Shown here piece by piece: positions 15,946 through 25,046 of a stretch of DNA of 64,000 nt; the stretch's first letter is position 1, and each line of letters starts with the position of its first letter. Source of the DNA: Jiangella mangrovi. GTDB lineage: Bacteria > Actinomycetota > Actinomycetes > Jiangellales > Jiangellaceae. The notes beneath the pieces were generated by a model. The model was not told the DNA's origin. It saw only the letters and a program-made list of their open reading frames with translations, and ran no database searches. Position numbers and translations under genes: made by a program. The stretch spans positions 682,001 to 746,000 of the forward strand of contig NZ_JACHMM010000001.1 in NCBI RefSeq assembly GCF_014204975.1, read 5' to 3'.

Positions 15946-16788
15946 TCAGGGATAGGGCCAGCTGTTGGCCACGCAGCCCTCGAGGCCGTAGGTCTGCTGC
16001 AGCATGACCGGAGCCACCTCGCCGGGCGCCGGGCAGTCGACGTGGCTCTCGCCGAGGGCGTGGCCGACTTCGTGGTTGACGACGTACTGCCGGTAGCCGT
16101 CGACGTCGCCGTCGTAGTGCGGGACGGCGGACGCCCAGCGCAGCGCGTTGAGGACGACGTTCTGGCCGTTGCGGCACGACACCTCGCCGCGGGTGCGCAG
16201 CGGCGCGCACAGCTCGTCGGTGGTGCCCGGCGTGGCGACCAGGACCCGGAGGTCGCCGCCGGCCGGCACCCGCTGGAAGGAGTGCCGGCCGTCGGCGATC
16301 CAGCTGCGAGGGTCGGCCAGTGTGGTGTCGACGACGGCGGCCACCTCGATGGGGTCGAACGGCAGCCCGGTCTCGACCTCGACGGTGTAGGTGAGCAGCG
16401 ACCCCTCGGTGCCGGCCTGGGCGCTCTGTCCCGGCGTGACGGTGAACGTGCCGGGCCCGGTGGCGGGGATCTCAGGGGGCGGGGTGACGGACGGTGTCGG
16501 GGTGGCGTCCGGGGCGGGCCGGGCGACGGGCACCCCGACGACGGTCTTGGGCGGGCCGGCAGCGTCGGCGGTGTCGGCGGGCAGTCCGGCGAGCGGCGGC
16601 GCGGGCCGCTGGGGTGCGGGGGCGCCGTCGGGAGCGACCGCCCAGCCGACGATGCCGAGCGTCGCCAGCCCCAGCACCAGGCCCCCGAGCCGGCCGCGGC
16701 GGACGCTGCCGGAACGCGCAGGTAGCACCCGGCGCCGTCCCCGATCACCATGACCGGCGCGACGCACTCCGGAGCCCATGCGGATCAT
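15946..16788 (-). CDS. DUF3152 secreted or membrane-anchored metalloprotease-like protein
   Basis: The 280-residue product has a basic N-terminus, one hydrophobic segment at about residues 34-52 and a Pro/Thr-rich linker to residue 110. Its C-terminal domain contains VVNHEVGHALGESHVDCP, a HExxH zinc site with a third His/Asp, in the DUF3152 family layout. Four cysteines in the domain may pair. Peptidase activity is inferred from the motif. It is transcribed alone; the upstream trypsin gene is isolated by a strong hairpin. Confidence 0.82.
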   Translation of the reverse strand: MIRMGSGVRRAGHGDRGRRRVLPARSGSVRRGRLGGLVLGLATLGIVGWAVAPDGAPAPQRPAPPLAGLPADTADAAGPPKTVVGVPVARPAPDATPTPSVTPPPEIPATGPGTFTVTPGQSAQAGTEGSLLTYTVEVETGLPFDPIEVAAVVDTTLADPRSWIADGRHSFQRVPAGGDLRVLVATPGTTDELCAPLRTRGEVSCRNGQNVVLNALRWASAVPHYDGDVDGYRQYVVNHEVGHALGESHVDCPAPGEVAPVMLQQTYGLEGCVANSWPYP

Positions 16789-16832
16789 GTTCTCACACGG
16801 TTCTCGGACCGATCTCAGTGCGGGAGCGCACA

Positions 16833-16881
16833 GAACGACGGCGGTGACGCGCCACCGGAGTGGGCGTCACCGCCGTCGTTC
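16833..16881 (-). terminator. Strong hairpin after the trypsin gene
   Basis: Bases 16833-16850 and 16864-16881 form a perfect 18-bp stem around a 13-base loop that can pair partly within itself. It lies 28 bases beyond the stop codon of the minus-strand protease. Confidence 0.85.
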
Positions 16882-16908
16882 AGCGGAGCGTGTTCGGGCG
16901 TGACGGGG

Positions 16909-18538
<1,630 letters not shown>

Positions 18539-18551
18539 TAAACTGCGGCCA
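18539..18551 (+). promoter_or_regulatory. -10 box of the NfeD gene, leaderless
   Basis: TAAACT (18539-18544) is six bases upstream of the ATG, putting the transcript start on the start codon. Confidence 0.5.
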
Positions 18552-19012
18552 TGCAGTCGTTGTGGGACTGGTTCAGCGAGCACGCGTGGGTGCTGTTGTG
18601 GGCCGGCACCGCCCTCGTCCTGGGGACGATCGAGCTCACGACACTCGACTTCTTCTTCCTCATGCTGGCCATCGGCGCCGCCAGCGGAGCCGTCGCCGCC
18701 GGCATGGGCGCGGAGTTCATCGTGCAGCTGCTCGTGGCCGTCGGCGTCAGCGTCGCGCTGCTCGGCGTCGTGCGGCCCATCGCGAAGAGACGACTGCTGA
18801 AGCCGACGCCGTCGTCGTTCGGGGTGGCCGCCCTGGTCGGGCAGAACGGCGTCGTCATCGAGCGGGTCGACGGCCACGGCGGCCTCATCCGGCTGGCCGG
18901 CGAGACGTGGTCGGCGAAGAGCTACGACGGCCGCTCCACCTTCGAGGCCGGTGTCACGGTCGGCGTCGTCGAGATCCGCGGCGCCACGGCCATGGTGCTC
19001 GACGAGGCCTGA
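18551..19012 (+). CDS. Short NfeD family membrane protein
   Basis: The 153-residue protein has an N-terminal helix (MQSLWDWFSEHAWVLLW), two to three transmembrane segments to residue 80, and a C-terminal OB-fold (VGQNGVVIERVDGHGGLIRLAGETWSAKSYDG) typical of NfeD. NfeD proteins work with SPFH/stomatin proteins in membrane organisation, but no such partner is next to it here. Its stop is three bases from the stop of the convergent cystathionine beta-synthase gene. Confidence 0.88.
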   Translation: MQSLWDWFSEHAWVLLWAGTALVLGTIELTTLDFFFLMLAIGAASGAVAAGMGAEFIVQLLVAVGVSVALLGVVRPIAKRRLLKPTPSSFGVAALVGQNGVVIERVDGHGGLIRLAGETWSAKSYDGRSTFEAGVTVGVVEIRGATAMVLDEA

Positions 19013-19015
19013 GCG

Positions 19016-20383
19016 TCAGGTCGTCGCGACGTAGCCGAGCAGGTCGGTGCGGGTCAGCACGCCCACCGGCTTGCCGTCGTCGACGACGAGCAGCGCGTCG
19101 GCCGAGCGGAGGGCGTCGACCGCGCGGGTGACCGCCTCGCCGGCGCCCACCATGGGCAGCTGCTTCGACATGTGCTGCTCGACCCGGTCGGTGAGGTGCG
19201 CGGCACCGGTGAACAGCGCGTCGAGGAGGTCGCGCTCGACGACGGCGCCGGCCACCTCGGCCGCCATGACCGGCGGCTCGGCCCGGACGACCGGCATCTG
19301 CGAGACGTTGTACTCGCGCAGGATGTGGACGGCGTCGGCGACGCTCTCGGCCGGGTGGGTGTGGACGAGCGCCGGCATGGCGCCGGACTTGGCGCGCAGG
19401 ACGTCGCCGACGGTGACGCCCTCGACCGGCGGCAGGAAGCCGTACGACGTCATCCACTCGTCGTCGAACACCTTGGAGAGGTAGCCGCGGCCGCCGTCGG
19501 GCAGCAGCACCACGACGACGTCGTCGGGCCCGGCCCGCTCGGCCACCCGCAGCGCCGCCACGACGGCGAGCCCGCACGAGCCGCCGACCAGCAGGCCCTC
19601 TTCGCGGGCCAGCCGGCGGGTCATGTCGAAGGAGTCCTTGTCGGACGCCGCGATGATCTCGTCGCAGACGTCGGCGTCGTACGTGGTGGGCCAGAAGTCC
19701 TCGCCCACGCCCTCGACGAGGTACGGCCGGCCCGTGCCGCCGGAGTACACCGAGCCCTCGGGGTCGGCGCCGATGACCTGCACCCGGCCGCCGGACACCT
19801 CCTTGAGGTAGCGGCCGACACCGCTGATGGTGCCGCCGGTGCCGATGCCCGCCACGAAGTGCGTGATGCGCCCGTCGGTCTGCTTCCACAGCTCGGGGCC
19901 GGTGGTCTCGTAGTGCGAGCGCGGGTTGGCCGGGTTGGAGTACTGGTCGGGCTTCCAGGCGCCCGGCGTCTCGCGGACCAGCCGGTCGGAGACGGAGTAG
20001 TACGAGTCGGGGTCCTCGGGCGCGACCGCCGTGGGGCACACGACGACCTCGGCGCCGTAGGCCTTGAGGACGTTGCGCTTGTCCTCGCTCACCTTGTCGG
20101 GGCAGACGAAGATGCACCGGTAGCCCTTGCGCTGCGCGACCAGGGCGAGGCCGACGCCGGTGTTGCCGCTCGTGGGCTCGACGATGGTGCCGCCGGGGCC
20201 GATGAGCCCGGCCTTCTCGGCGTCCTCGATCATCCGCGAGGCGATGCGGTCCTTCACCGAGCCGCCCGGGTTGAGGTACTCGACCTTGGCCAGGACGGTG
20301 GCCGGCAGCCCGGCGCCGACGGTGCCCAGCCGGACCAGCGGGGTGTCGCCGATGAGGTCGACGACGTTCTCGTAGTACTCCAC
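19016..20383 (-). CDS. cbs: Cystathionine beta-synthase
   Basis: The 455-residue protein is a fold-II PLP enzyme with the PLP lysine at Lys44 (NPGGSVKDRIASR), the phosphate loop GIGTGGTISG and EPTSGNTGVGLA. Two C-terminal CBS domains (about residues 335-455) could bind adenosyl ligands. It joins homocysteine and serine (or O-acetylserine) to cystathionine. There is no haem-binding N-terminal extension. The GTG at 20383 fits the usual VEYYENVVDLIGDTPLVRL start; TAATGT ends seven bases upstream, so the message is probably leaderless. Confidence 0.94.
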   Translation of the reverse strand: MEYYENVVDLIGDTPLVRLGTVGAGLPATVLAKVEYLNPGGSVKDRIASRMIEDAEKAGLIGPGGTIVEPTSGNTGVGLALVAQRKGYRCIFVCPDKVSEDKRNVLKAYGAEVVVCPTAVAPEDPDSYYSVSDRLVRETPGAWKPDQYSNPANPRSHYETTGPELWKQTDGRITHFVAGIGTGGTISGVGRYLKEVSGGRVQVIGADPEGSVYSGGTGRPYLVEGVGEDFWPTTYDADVCDEIIAASDKDSFDMTRRLAREEGLLVGGSCGLAVVAALRVAERAGPDDVVVVLLPDGGRGYLSKVFDDEWMTSYGFLPPVEGVTVGDVLRAKSGAMPALVHTHPAESVADAVHILREYNVSQMPVVRAEPPVMAAEVAGAVVERDLLDALFTGAAHLTDRVEQHMSKQLPMVGAGEAVTRAVDALRSADALLVVDDGKPVGVLTRTDLLGYVATT

Positions 20384-20396
20384 GTTGCTGACATTA
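20381..20396 (-). promoter_or_regulatory. -10 box of cbs, leaderless
   Basis: On the minus strand TAATGT (20391-20396) is followed by seven bases and the GTG start. No ribosome binding site is visible, in keeping with a leaderless message. Confidence 0.5.
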
Positions 20397-20437
20397 GCCG
20401 AGCCGATGGACTGCCAGAGGATCGCTCGCGGGTTCGC

Positions 20438-20452
20438 TAAAGTCGAATGGTG
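20438..20452 (+). promoter_or_regulatory. -10 box of the SGNH hydrolase gene
   Basis: TAAAGT (20438-20443) lies six bases before an in-frame GTG at 20450, suggesting a leaderless start there rather than at the ATG three bases earlier. It is back to back with the cbs promoter. Confidence 0.45.
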
Positions 20453-21451
20453 GTCGGCATGCTGAGCGCTCGGACGGCACGACGTCTCGCCGCGGCTGCC
20501 GCATACGGGGGTGGCGGGCTGAGCCTGCTCGGCGCCGCCGGATACGGACTGCTCCGGCTGCAGGCGAAGCTGGCCCGGCGCACCATCACCGGGCGCCCGC
20601 TCGGCGGCCCGCCCGACCCCGACGGCCTCTACGGCACCGGCGACGGTCCGCCGCTCTCCTTCGTCGTCATCGGCGACTCCGCGGCGGCCGGCTACGGCGT
20701 CGACACCGCCGAGGAGACACCGGGCGCGCTGCTGGCCGCGGGGCTGGCCGAGGTCGCGCACCGGCCGGTCGCCCTGACCACGGTCGCGCAGGTCGGCGCG
20801 CAGACCGCCGACCTCGCCGACCAGCTCGACAAGGCGCTGGTGGCCGCGCCCGACGTCGCGCTGCTGATCATCGGCGGCAACGACATCACCCACCAGGTCA
20901 AACTCACCGACTCCGTGGCGCTGCTCGACCGGGCCGTGCGCCGGCTGCGCGACGCCGGCTGCCAGGTGGTCGTCGGCACATGCCCCGACCTCGGCACCAT
21001 CCGGCCCATCCGGCCGCCGCTGCGCTGGCTGGCCCGGCGCGCCAGCCGGCAGCTCGCCGCAGCCCAGACCGTCGCCGTCGTCGAGGCCGGCGGCCGGACG
21101 GTGTCGCTCGGCTCGATCCTCGGCCCGGAGTTCGCGGCCGCACCGGGCGAGCTGTTCAGCGAGGACCAGTTCCACCCGTCGTCCGCCGGCTACGCCCACG
21201 CGGCCGCCGCCGCGCTGCCGTCGCTCATCGGGGCGCTCGGCCTGTGGGCGCCCGGCGAGGACTCCCTTGAGATGGTCCGCGGCGACAGCGTCCTGCCCAT
21301 CGCGATCGCCGCGGTCGCCGCCGCCGACCACGCCGGCACCGAGGTCGCGGCGGCCACGGTCGGCGGCAAGGCCCGTGGCCCGCGCGGGCGCTGGGTCCAG
21401 CTGCGCAACCGCCGTCGCCGGCCGCTCCCGGACGCACCCGAGCGGGTCTGA
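20450..21451 (+). CDS. SGNH/GDSL-type hydrolase (Rv1075c-like)
   Basis: The protein (about 333 residues) has an N-terminal membrane anchor or signal (about residues 8-35) and the SGNH blocks: IGDSAAAGYG with the nucleophile, GGNDI, and the C-terminal DQFHPSSAGYAHAA with Asp and His. It acts as an esterase on an unknown ester outside the membrane. It is divergent from cbs and followed by a thiolase, as Rv1075c and fadA3 are in M. tuberculosis. Candidate starts are ATG 20447, GTG 20450 and ATG 20459; the -10 spacing favours GTG. Confidence 0.88.
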   Translation: MVGMLSARTARRLAAAAAYGGGGLSLLGAAGYGLLRLQAKLARRTITGRPLGGPPDPDGLYGTGDGPPLSFVVIGDSAAAGYGVDTAEETPGALLAAGLAEVAHRPVALTTVAQVGAQTADLADQLDKALVAAPDVALLIIGGNDITHQVKLTDSVALLDRAVRRLRDAGCQVVVGTCPDLGTIRPIRPPLRWLARRASRQLAAAQTVAVVEAGGRTVSLGSILGPEFAAAPGELFSEDQFHPSSAGYAHAAAAALPSLIGALGLWAPGEDSLEMVRGDSVLPIAIAAVAAADHAGTEVAAATVGGKARGPRGRWVQLRNRRRRPLPDAPERV

Positions 21452-21495
21452 CGGCGGCAGCCTCCGGCCGGGGGTGCCTGAGACACCAACCCCAT

Positions 21496-21554
21496 GTTGA
21501 TCATGGGGAGGGTCGGGGCTCGGCGCTGGATAGCTGACCTTCTCCATGATCAAC
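21496..21554. repeat. Inverted repeat after the SGNH gene
   Basis: GTTGATCATGG (21496-21506) and CCATGATCAAC (21544-21554) form an 11-bp perfect inverted repeat with a 37-base loop, 45 bases after the stop codon. It may be a transcription terminator or a dispersed intergenic palindrome. Confidence 0.55.
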
Positions 21555-21616
21555 TTTGGGTGCGCGGGCCTCGTGGCTCGCCTGCGTGAACGGAGTGGGT
21601 TCGGTGCGGAAACGGT

Positions 21617-21652
21617 GTGGCGTTGCTGTCGCCAGAGCGACAGCAACGCCAC
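21617..21652 (+). terminator. Hairpin (REP-like palindrome) between SGNH and thiolase genes
   Basis: Bases 21617-21631 and 21638-21652 form a perfect 15-bp stem with a 6-base loop. The flanking GCGCAGCAATCTCACACCG (21660-21678) recurs with one mismatch at 30942-30960, so it belongs to a dispersed repeat family as well as being a plausible terminator. Confidence 0.65.
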
Positions 21653-21884
21653 CCGCATCGCGCAGCAATCTCACACCGTCGGGCACGGGGTGGGTCGCCC
21701 AGCGACTGCTTCCTCGGCCCGACCGGGCGGGTCTGACGGCGGCGAGAACCGCCGGAGCCGGCGCGTGGGGTGCCCGCCGCCCGCCCGTGAGGGTGGGCGT
21801 GCCGCCCATCGGGTGGACCACCCCGCCCGGTTGGGTGGGTGTCCACCCTAGGCGTGCGCACCGACAGTCGGCGGTATGCTGACG

Positions 21885-21900
21885 GTTACCCGCGAGTAAC
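21885..21900 (+). promoter_or_regulatory. Operator-like palindrome upstream of the thiolase gene
   Basis: GTTACCCGCGAGTAAC is a 16-bp palindrome with one mismatched pair, 21 bases from the ATG. It has the size and symmetry of a TetR-type operator; the regulator is not encoded nearby. Confidence 0.45.
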
Positions 21901-21920
21901 ACCGGTCGAAGGAGCCCGCC

Positions 21921-23144
21921 ATGCCCGAGGCAGTCATCGTCGCCACCGCGCGCTCGCCCATCGGCCGGGCGTTCAAGGGCTCGCTGGTCGACGTGCGGCC
22001 CGACGACCTCGCCGTTGCAACCATCCGGGCGGCGCTCGACCAGATCCCCGCCCTCGATCCGCACACCATCGACGACCTCTACGTGGGGTGTGCCGAGCCG
22101 CGCGACGAGCACGGCGGCAACGTCGCCCGTCGCATCGCCGTCCAGCTCGGACTCGACGGCGTCCCCGCGGCGACCATCAACCGGTTCTGCGCCTCGTCGG
22201 TGCAGACGGCGCGCATGGCCTTCCACGCCATCAAGGCCGGCGAGGGCGACGTGTTCGTGTCGGCCGGCGTCGAGTGCGTGTCGCGCTACGTCGGCTTCGG
22301 CGGTGCGGGAGTCGACCCCGCCGAGACCCAGAACCCGGTCTTCGCCGAGGCCCAGGCGCGCACCGTCCGGTACGCGGAGTCCAACGACACCTGGCACGAC
22401 CCCCGCGCGGACGGACGACTGCCGGACATCTACATCCAGATGGGCCAGACCGCCGAGCACGTCGCCACCTCGGTCGGCGTCACCCGCGCCGACCAGGACG
22501 AGTTCGCCCTGCTGTCGCAGTCGCGGGCCGAGCAGGCCATCAAGGACGGCTTCTTCGCCCGAGAGATCACGCCCATCACGCGACCCGACGGCCAGGTCGT
22601 CGACACCGACGACAGCCCGCGGCCGGGCACCACGCTCGAGAAGCTGGCCGCGCTCGACCCCGTCTTCCGGCCCGCCGGCACCGTCACGGCCGGCAACTGC
22701 ACGCCGCTCAACGACGGCGCCGCCGCGGTCGTCATCATGTCCGACACCCGCGCCCGCGAGCTGGGCCTGACGCCGCTGGCCCGCATCGTCGCCACGGCGG
22801 CGTCGGCGCTCTCGCCCGAGATCATGGGACTCGGCCCGGTCGAGGCGTCGGGGCGAGCACTGACCCGGGCCGGCCTGACCATGGACGACATCGACCTGGT
22901 CGAGATCAACGAGGCATTCGCCGCCCAGGTCGTCCCCAGCGCGCGCCAGCTCGGCATCGACTACGACAAGCTGAACGTCCACGGCGGCGCCATCGCGCTC
23001 GGCCACCCGTTCGGCTCCACCGGTGCGCGCATCATGACGACGCTGGTCAACGGGCTGCAGACCCGCGACGCCACCCTCGGCCTCGAGACCATGTGCGTCG
23101 GCGGCGGCCAGGGCATGGCGATCATCCTCGAGCGCCTCGCCTGA
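21921..23144 (+). CDS. Acetyl-CoA acetyltransferase / 3-ketoacyl-CoA thiolase
   Basis: The 407-residue enzyme has all thiolase active-site motifs: the acylated Cys90 in NRFCASSVQ, NEAFAAQ, GGAIALGHPFGSTGARI with the His, and the second Cys in MCVGGGQGMA. It makes or cleaves acetoacetyl-CoA or longer 3-ketoacyl-CoAs in fatty acid metabolism. It corresponds in position to M. tuberculosis fadA3 (Rv1074c). The ATG at 21921 is preceded by GAAGGAG. Confidence 0.94.
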   Translation: MPEAVIVATARSPIGRAFKGSLVDVRPDDLAVATIRAALDQIPALDPHTIDDLYVGCAEPRDEHGGNVARRIAVQLGLDGVPAATINRFCASSVQTARMAFHAIKAGEGDVFVSAGVECVSRYVGFGGAGVDPAETQNPVFAEAQARTVRYAESNDTWHDPRADGRLPDIYIQMGQTAEHVATSVGVTRADQDEFALLSQSRAEQAIKDGFFAREITPITRPDGQVVDTDDSPRPGTTLEKLAALDPVFRPAGTVTAGNCTPLNDGAAAVVIMSDTRARELGLTPLARIVATAASALSPEIMGLGPVEASGRALTRAGLTMDDIDLVEINEAFAAQVVPSARQLGIDYDKLNVHGGAIALGHPFGSTGARIMTTLVNGLQTRDATLGLETMCVGGGQGMAIILERLA

Positions 23145-23475
23145 CCTCCGCGAGCACGGCGGCGACGGCGTCCAGTTCGGCCGGGCGCCCCTCGGCCGGA
23201 TGCTCCGCCAGCGCGTCGAGCAGGTCCCGCCCGGTGACGGCGACCTGGTCGGGCAGCGCGTGATCGCCCAGCCGCGGCACCGGCCGGCGCGGCTCGCCGC
23301 GAGCATCGGCCGCGGCGTCGGCGAGCGCCTGCGCCAGCCGGTGGACCGTACCGGCATCGGCTCCGCCGAGGCGACGGCGGCGCAGGTCACGGCCGACCAG
23401 ATCCAGCTCGCGGGCGAGCCCTGCGGCATCGTTGCTGATCACGAGCGGGTCCGATCTGCAGATGGTCTTGCCCAT
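23122..23475 (-). CDS. Unrecognised small protein
   Basis: This 117-residue reading frame overlaps the 3' end of the thiolase gene by 23 bases. It is Arg/Ala/Asp/Leu rich and predicted helical, with a repeated A-x-x-L pattern and no signal peptide or membrane segment. Its codons follow the GC-rich third-position pattern of real genes here. Start uncertain: ATG at 23475 or GTG at 23442. I do not recognise a family. Confidence 0.5.
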   Translation of the reverse strand: MGKTICRSDPLVISNDAAGLARELDLVGRDLRRRRLGGADAGTVHRLAQALADAAADARGEPRRPVPRLGDHALPDQVAVTGRDLLDALAEHPAEGRPAELDAVAAVLAEVRRGARG

Positions 23476-23546
23476 AGGGGTTGTGCCCTGCGGAGTCCTG
23501 CGGCACAGTCGATGTACGGAGACCTCTATAGCCCTCGGAGGCAGCC

Positions 23547-23777
23547 ATGAGCCTGAACCACTCCGACGAAACCCATCGCAATCTTCTCGCCCGGGTTCCG
23601 AGCGTCACCGGACGAGAACTCCCGGAGTGGTTCAAGGCCTTGGAGGCCGGACCGTCCTTCCTGAGGTTCGACGATCGCGTGAGGTGGCTCCGCGACGAGC
23701 ACGGCCTGGCCCACGGCCACGCCACGGCCATCGTGCACGAGGCCGACCTGCGCCGCGCTGCTCGCAACTTCGGCTGA
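23547..23777 (+). CDS. DUF4287 domain protein
   Basis: The 76-residue protein matches the DUF4287 pattern: a VTGRELPEWFKALEA segment followed by DRVRWLRDEHGLAHGHATAIVHEA, where the H-G-(L)-x-H-G-H-A motif is the family hallmark. It is a soluble one-domain protein of unknown function. GGAGG lies eight bases before the ATG. A hairpin follows at 23869. Confidence 0.82.
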   Translation: MSLNHSDETHRNLLARVPSVTGRELPEWFKALEAGPSFLRFDDRVRWLRDEHGLAHGHATAIVHEADLRRAARNFG

Positions 23778-23868
23778 GCAGCGCCCTTCAGCGCTCCTGA
23801 GGCGGACGCCCAGTCGTCCGCCCGCGCCCGAACGCGGCCCCGGACCGTCGGCCGGGCGGACACCAACG

Positions 23869-23907
23869 AGAGCGGCCCGCCCCCTACTGCAGGGGGCGGG
23901 CCGCTCT
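23869..23907. terminator. Bidirectional hairpin
   Basis: Bases 23869-23885 and 23891-23907 form a perfect 17-bp stem with a 5-base loop, between convergent genes. Confidence 0.88.
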
Positions 23908-23938
23908 GGTGTGCTCAGGTGGTACTGCCTACGGACGC

Positions 23939-24739
23939 TCACTCACCACGAAGGATGGCGAGCAGGCGCAGGATCTCGAGGTACAGCCAGACCAGCGTGA
24001 CGGTGAGGCCGAACGCCGCCGTCCAGGCGAACTTCGCCGGCAGGCCCTGCTTGACGCCCTGCTCGATGAAGTCGAAGTCGAGGATCAGGCAGAACGACGC
24101 CAGGCCGACCGCGAACAGGCCGATCAGCACACCGAACCAGCCGTCGCGGAAGCCGAAGGCACTGTCGGACGAACCGAACCACATGAACAGCAGGTTGACC
24201 AGGCTGAAGATCGCGTAGCCGCCCAGCGCGATCAGGACGCCGCGCCGGAACTTCGGCGTCACCCGGACGCGGCCGCTGCGGTACGCGAACAGTGCGGCCG
24301 CGAACACGCCGAGCGTGCCGAGGACCGCCTGCGCGACGATGCCGTCGAGCGGGCGCCCCGAGATGGCGGTGTTCTCGAAGAAGTTGCTGATGCCGCCGAC
24401 GAACAGCCCTTCGAAGCCCGCGTAGAGCAGGATGAGCGCCGGCGACGGGTTGCGCTTGAATGCGTTGACCAGGCCGAGCACCAGGCCGACGATGAGACCG
24501 ATGAACGTCAGGCCCGTGTTCATCCAGCCGATGACGGCGCCGACGAGCAGCACCGCGAAGGTGATGCCGGTCTTCATGATGACGTCGTCGTAGGTCATCC
24601 GCCCGGTCTGCACGGGCGTCGCCGACGGAGCGGCGTACATGTTCTGTAGTTCTTCAGCGCTCGGCGCGGCGGCGTCATAGGTCGCGTGCCGTCCGTTGAA
24701 GCCCTCAGCCCGGCTGAAGATCGGGTTGTTTCCCTGCAT
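23939..24739 (-). CDS. Bax inhibitor-1 / YccA family membrane protein
   Basis: The 266-residue protein has a soluble N-terminus (MQGNNPIFSRAEGFNG) and seven transmembrane segments. The family's acidic C-terminal region appears as LILDFDFIEQGVKQGLPAKFAWTAAFGLTVTLVWLYLEILRLLA. BI-1 proteins are pH-dependent calcium leak channels in the few cases studied. The ATG at 24739 is preceded by GGAGGAGAACG, so the seven extra upstream residues are not used. Confidence 0.92.
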   Translation of the reverse strand: MQGNNPIFSRAEGFNGRHATYDAAAPSAEELQNMYAAPSATPVQTGRMTYDDVIMKTGITFAVLLVGAVIGWMNTGLTFIGLIVGLVLGLVNAFKRNPSPALILLYAGFEGLFVGGISNFFENTAISGRPLDGIVAQAVLGTLGVFAAALFAYRSGRVRVTPKFRRGVLIALGGYAIFSLVNLLFMWFGSSDSAFGFRDGWFGVLIGLFAVGLASFCLILDFDFIEQGVKQGLPAKFAWTAAFGLTVTLVWLYLEILRLLAILRGE

Positions 24740-25046
24740 CGTTCTCCTCCAACGCCCCACGGCGGGGCGAATCAGGTTCGTTCGGCAAGTCTACTGTTCA
24801 CGAGCGGTATGGACGAGTCCCCGGGACATTGCCACAACAGTTCTCATCTTCAACAGGGGTGGTCCGATCGGCGGTCCGGACGGTGGCCCGAGCCGGTGGC
24901 CGGGCGGCCGCGCGGCCGACATGTGCCGTACACGTTGCCACAAGGCAACATTCCGGACTTTCCGCTACCCTGAGCCCGCGACCGGGCGATGGGCCCGGCA
25001 AGGCGGCCGTCAGGTCCGCCGCCACGGGGGAATCGCGGAGGTCAGC
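24740..25046 (+). other. Long intergenic region upstream of the DUF3352 gene
   Basis: The roughly 300 bases hold the divergent promoters of the Bax-inhibitor and DUF3352 genes. A perfect 6-bp inverted repeat, GTTGCC-ACAA-GGCAAC (24934-24949), lies about 100 bases before the DUF3352 start in a less GC-rich patch and may be an operator. I see no small gene. Confidence 0.45.

Noticed and set aside
20384-21658. A 425-codon N-terminal extension of cystathionine beta-synthase
   Set aside because: The extension is antisense to the SGNH hydrolase and family members start at the VEYYENVVDL sequence; the -10 box also supports the GTG at 20383.
21815-21855. GGGTGG/CCACCC inverted repeats upstream of the thiolase gene as possible LAL operators
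   Set aside because: They resemble the cassette A sites only in the GGGTGG core, have different centres and no linked LAL gene; likely chance in GC-rich DNA.
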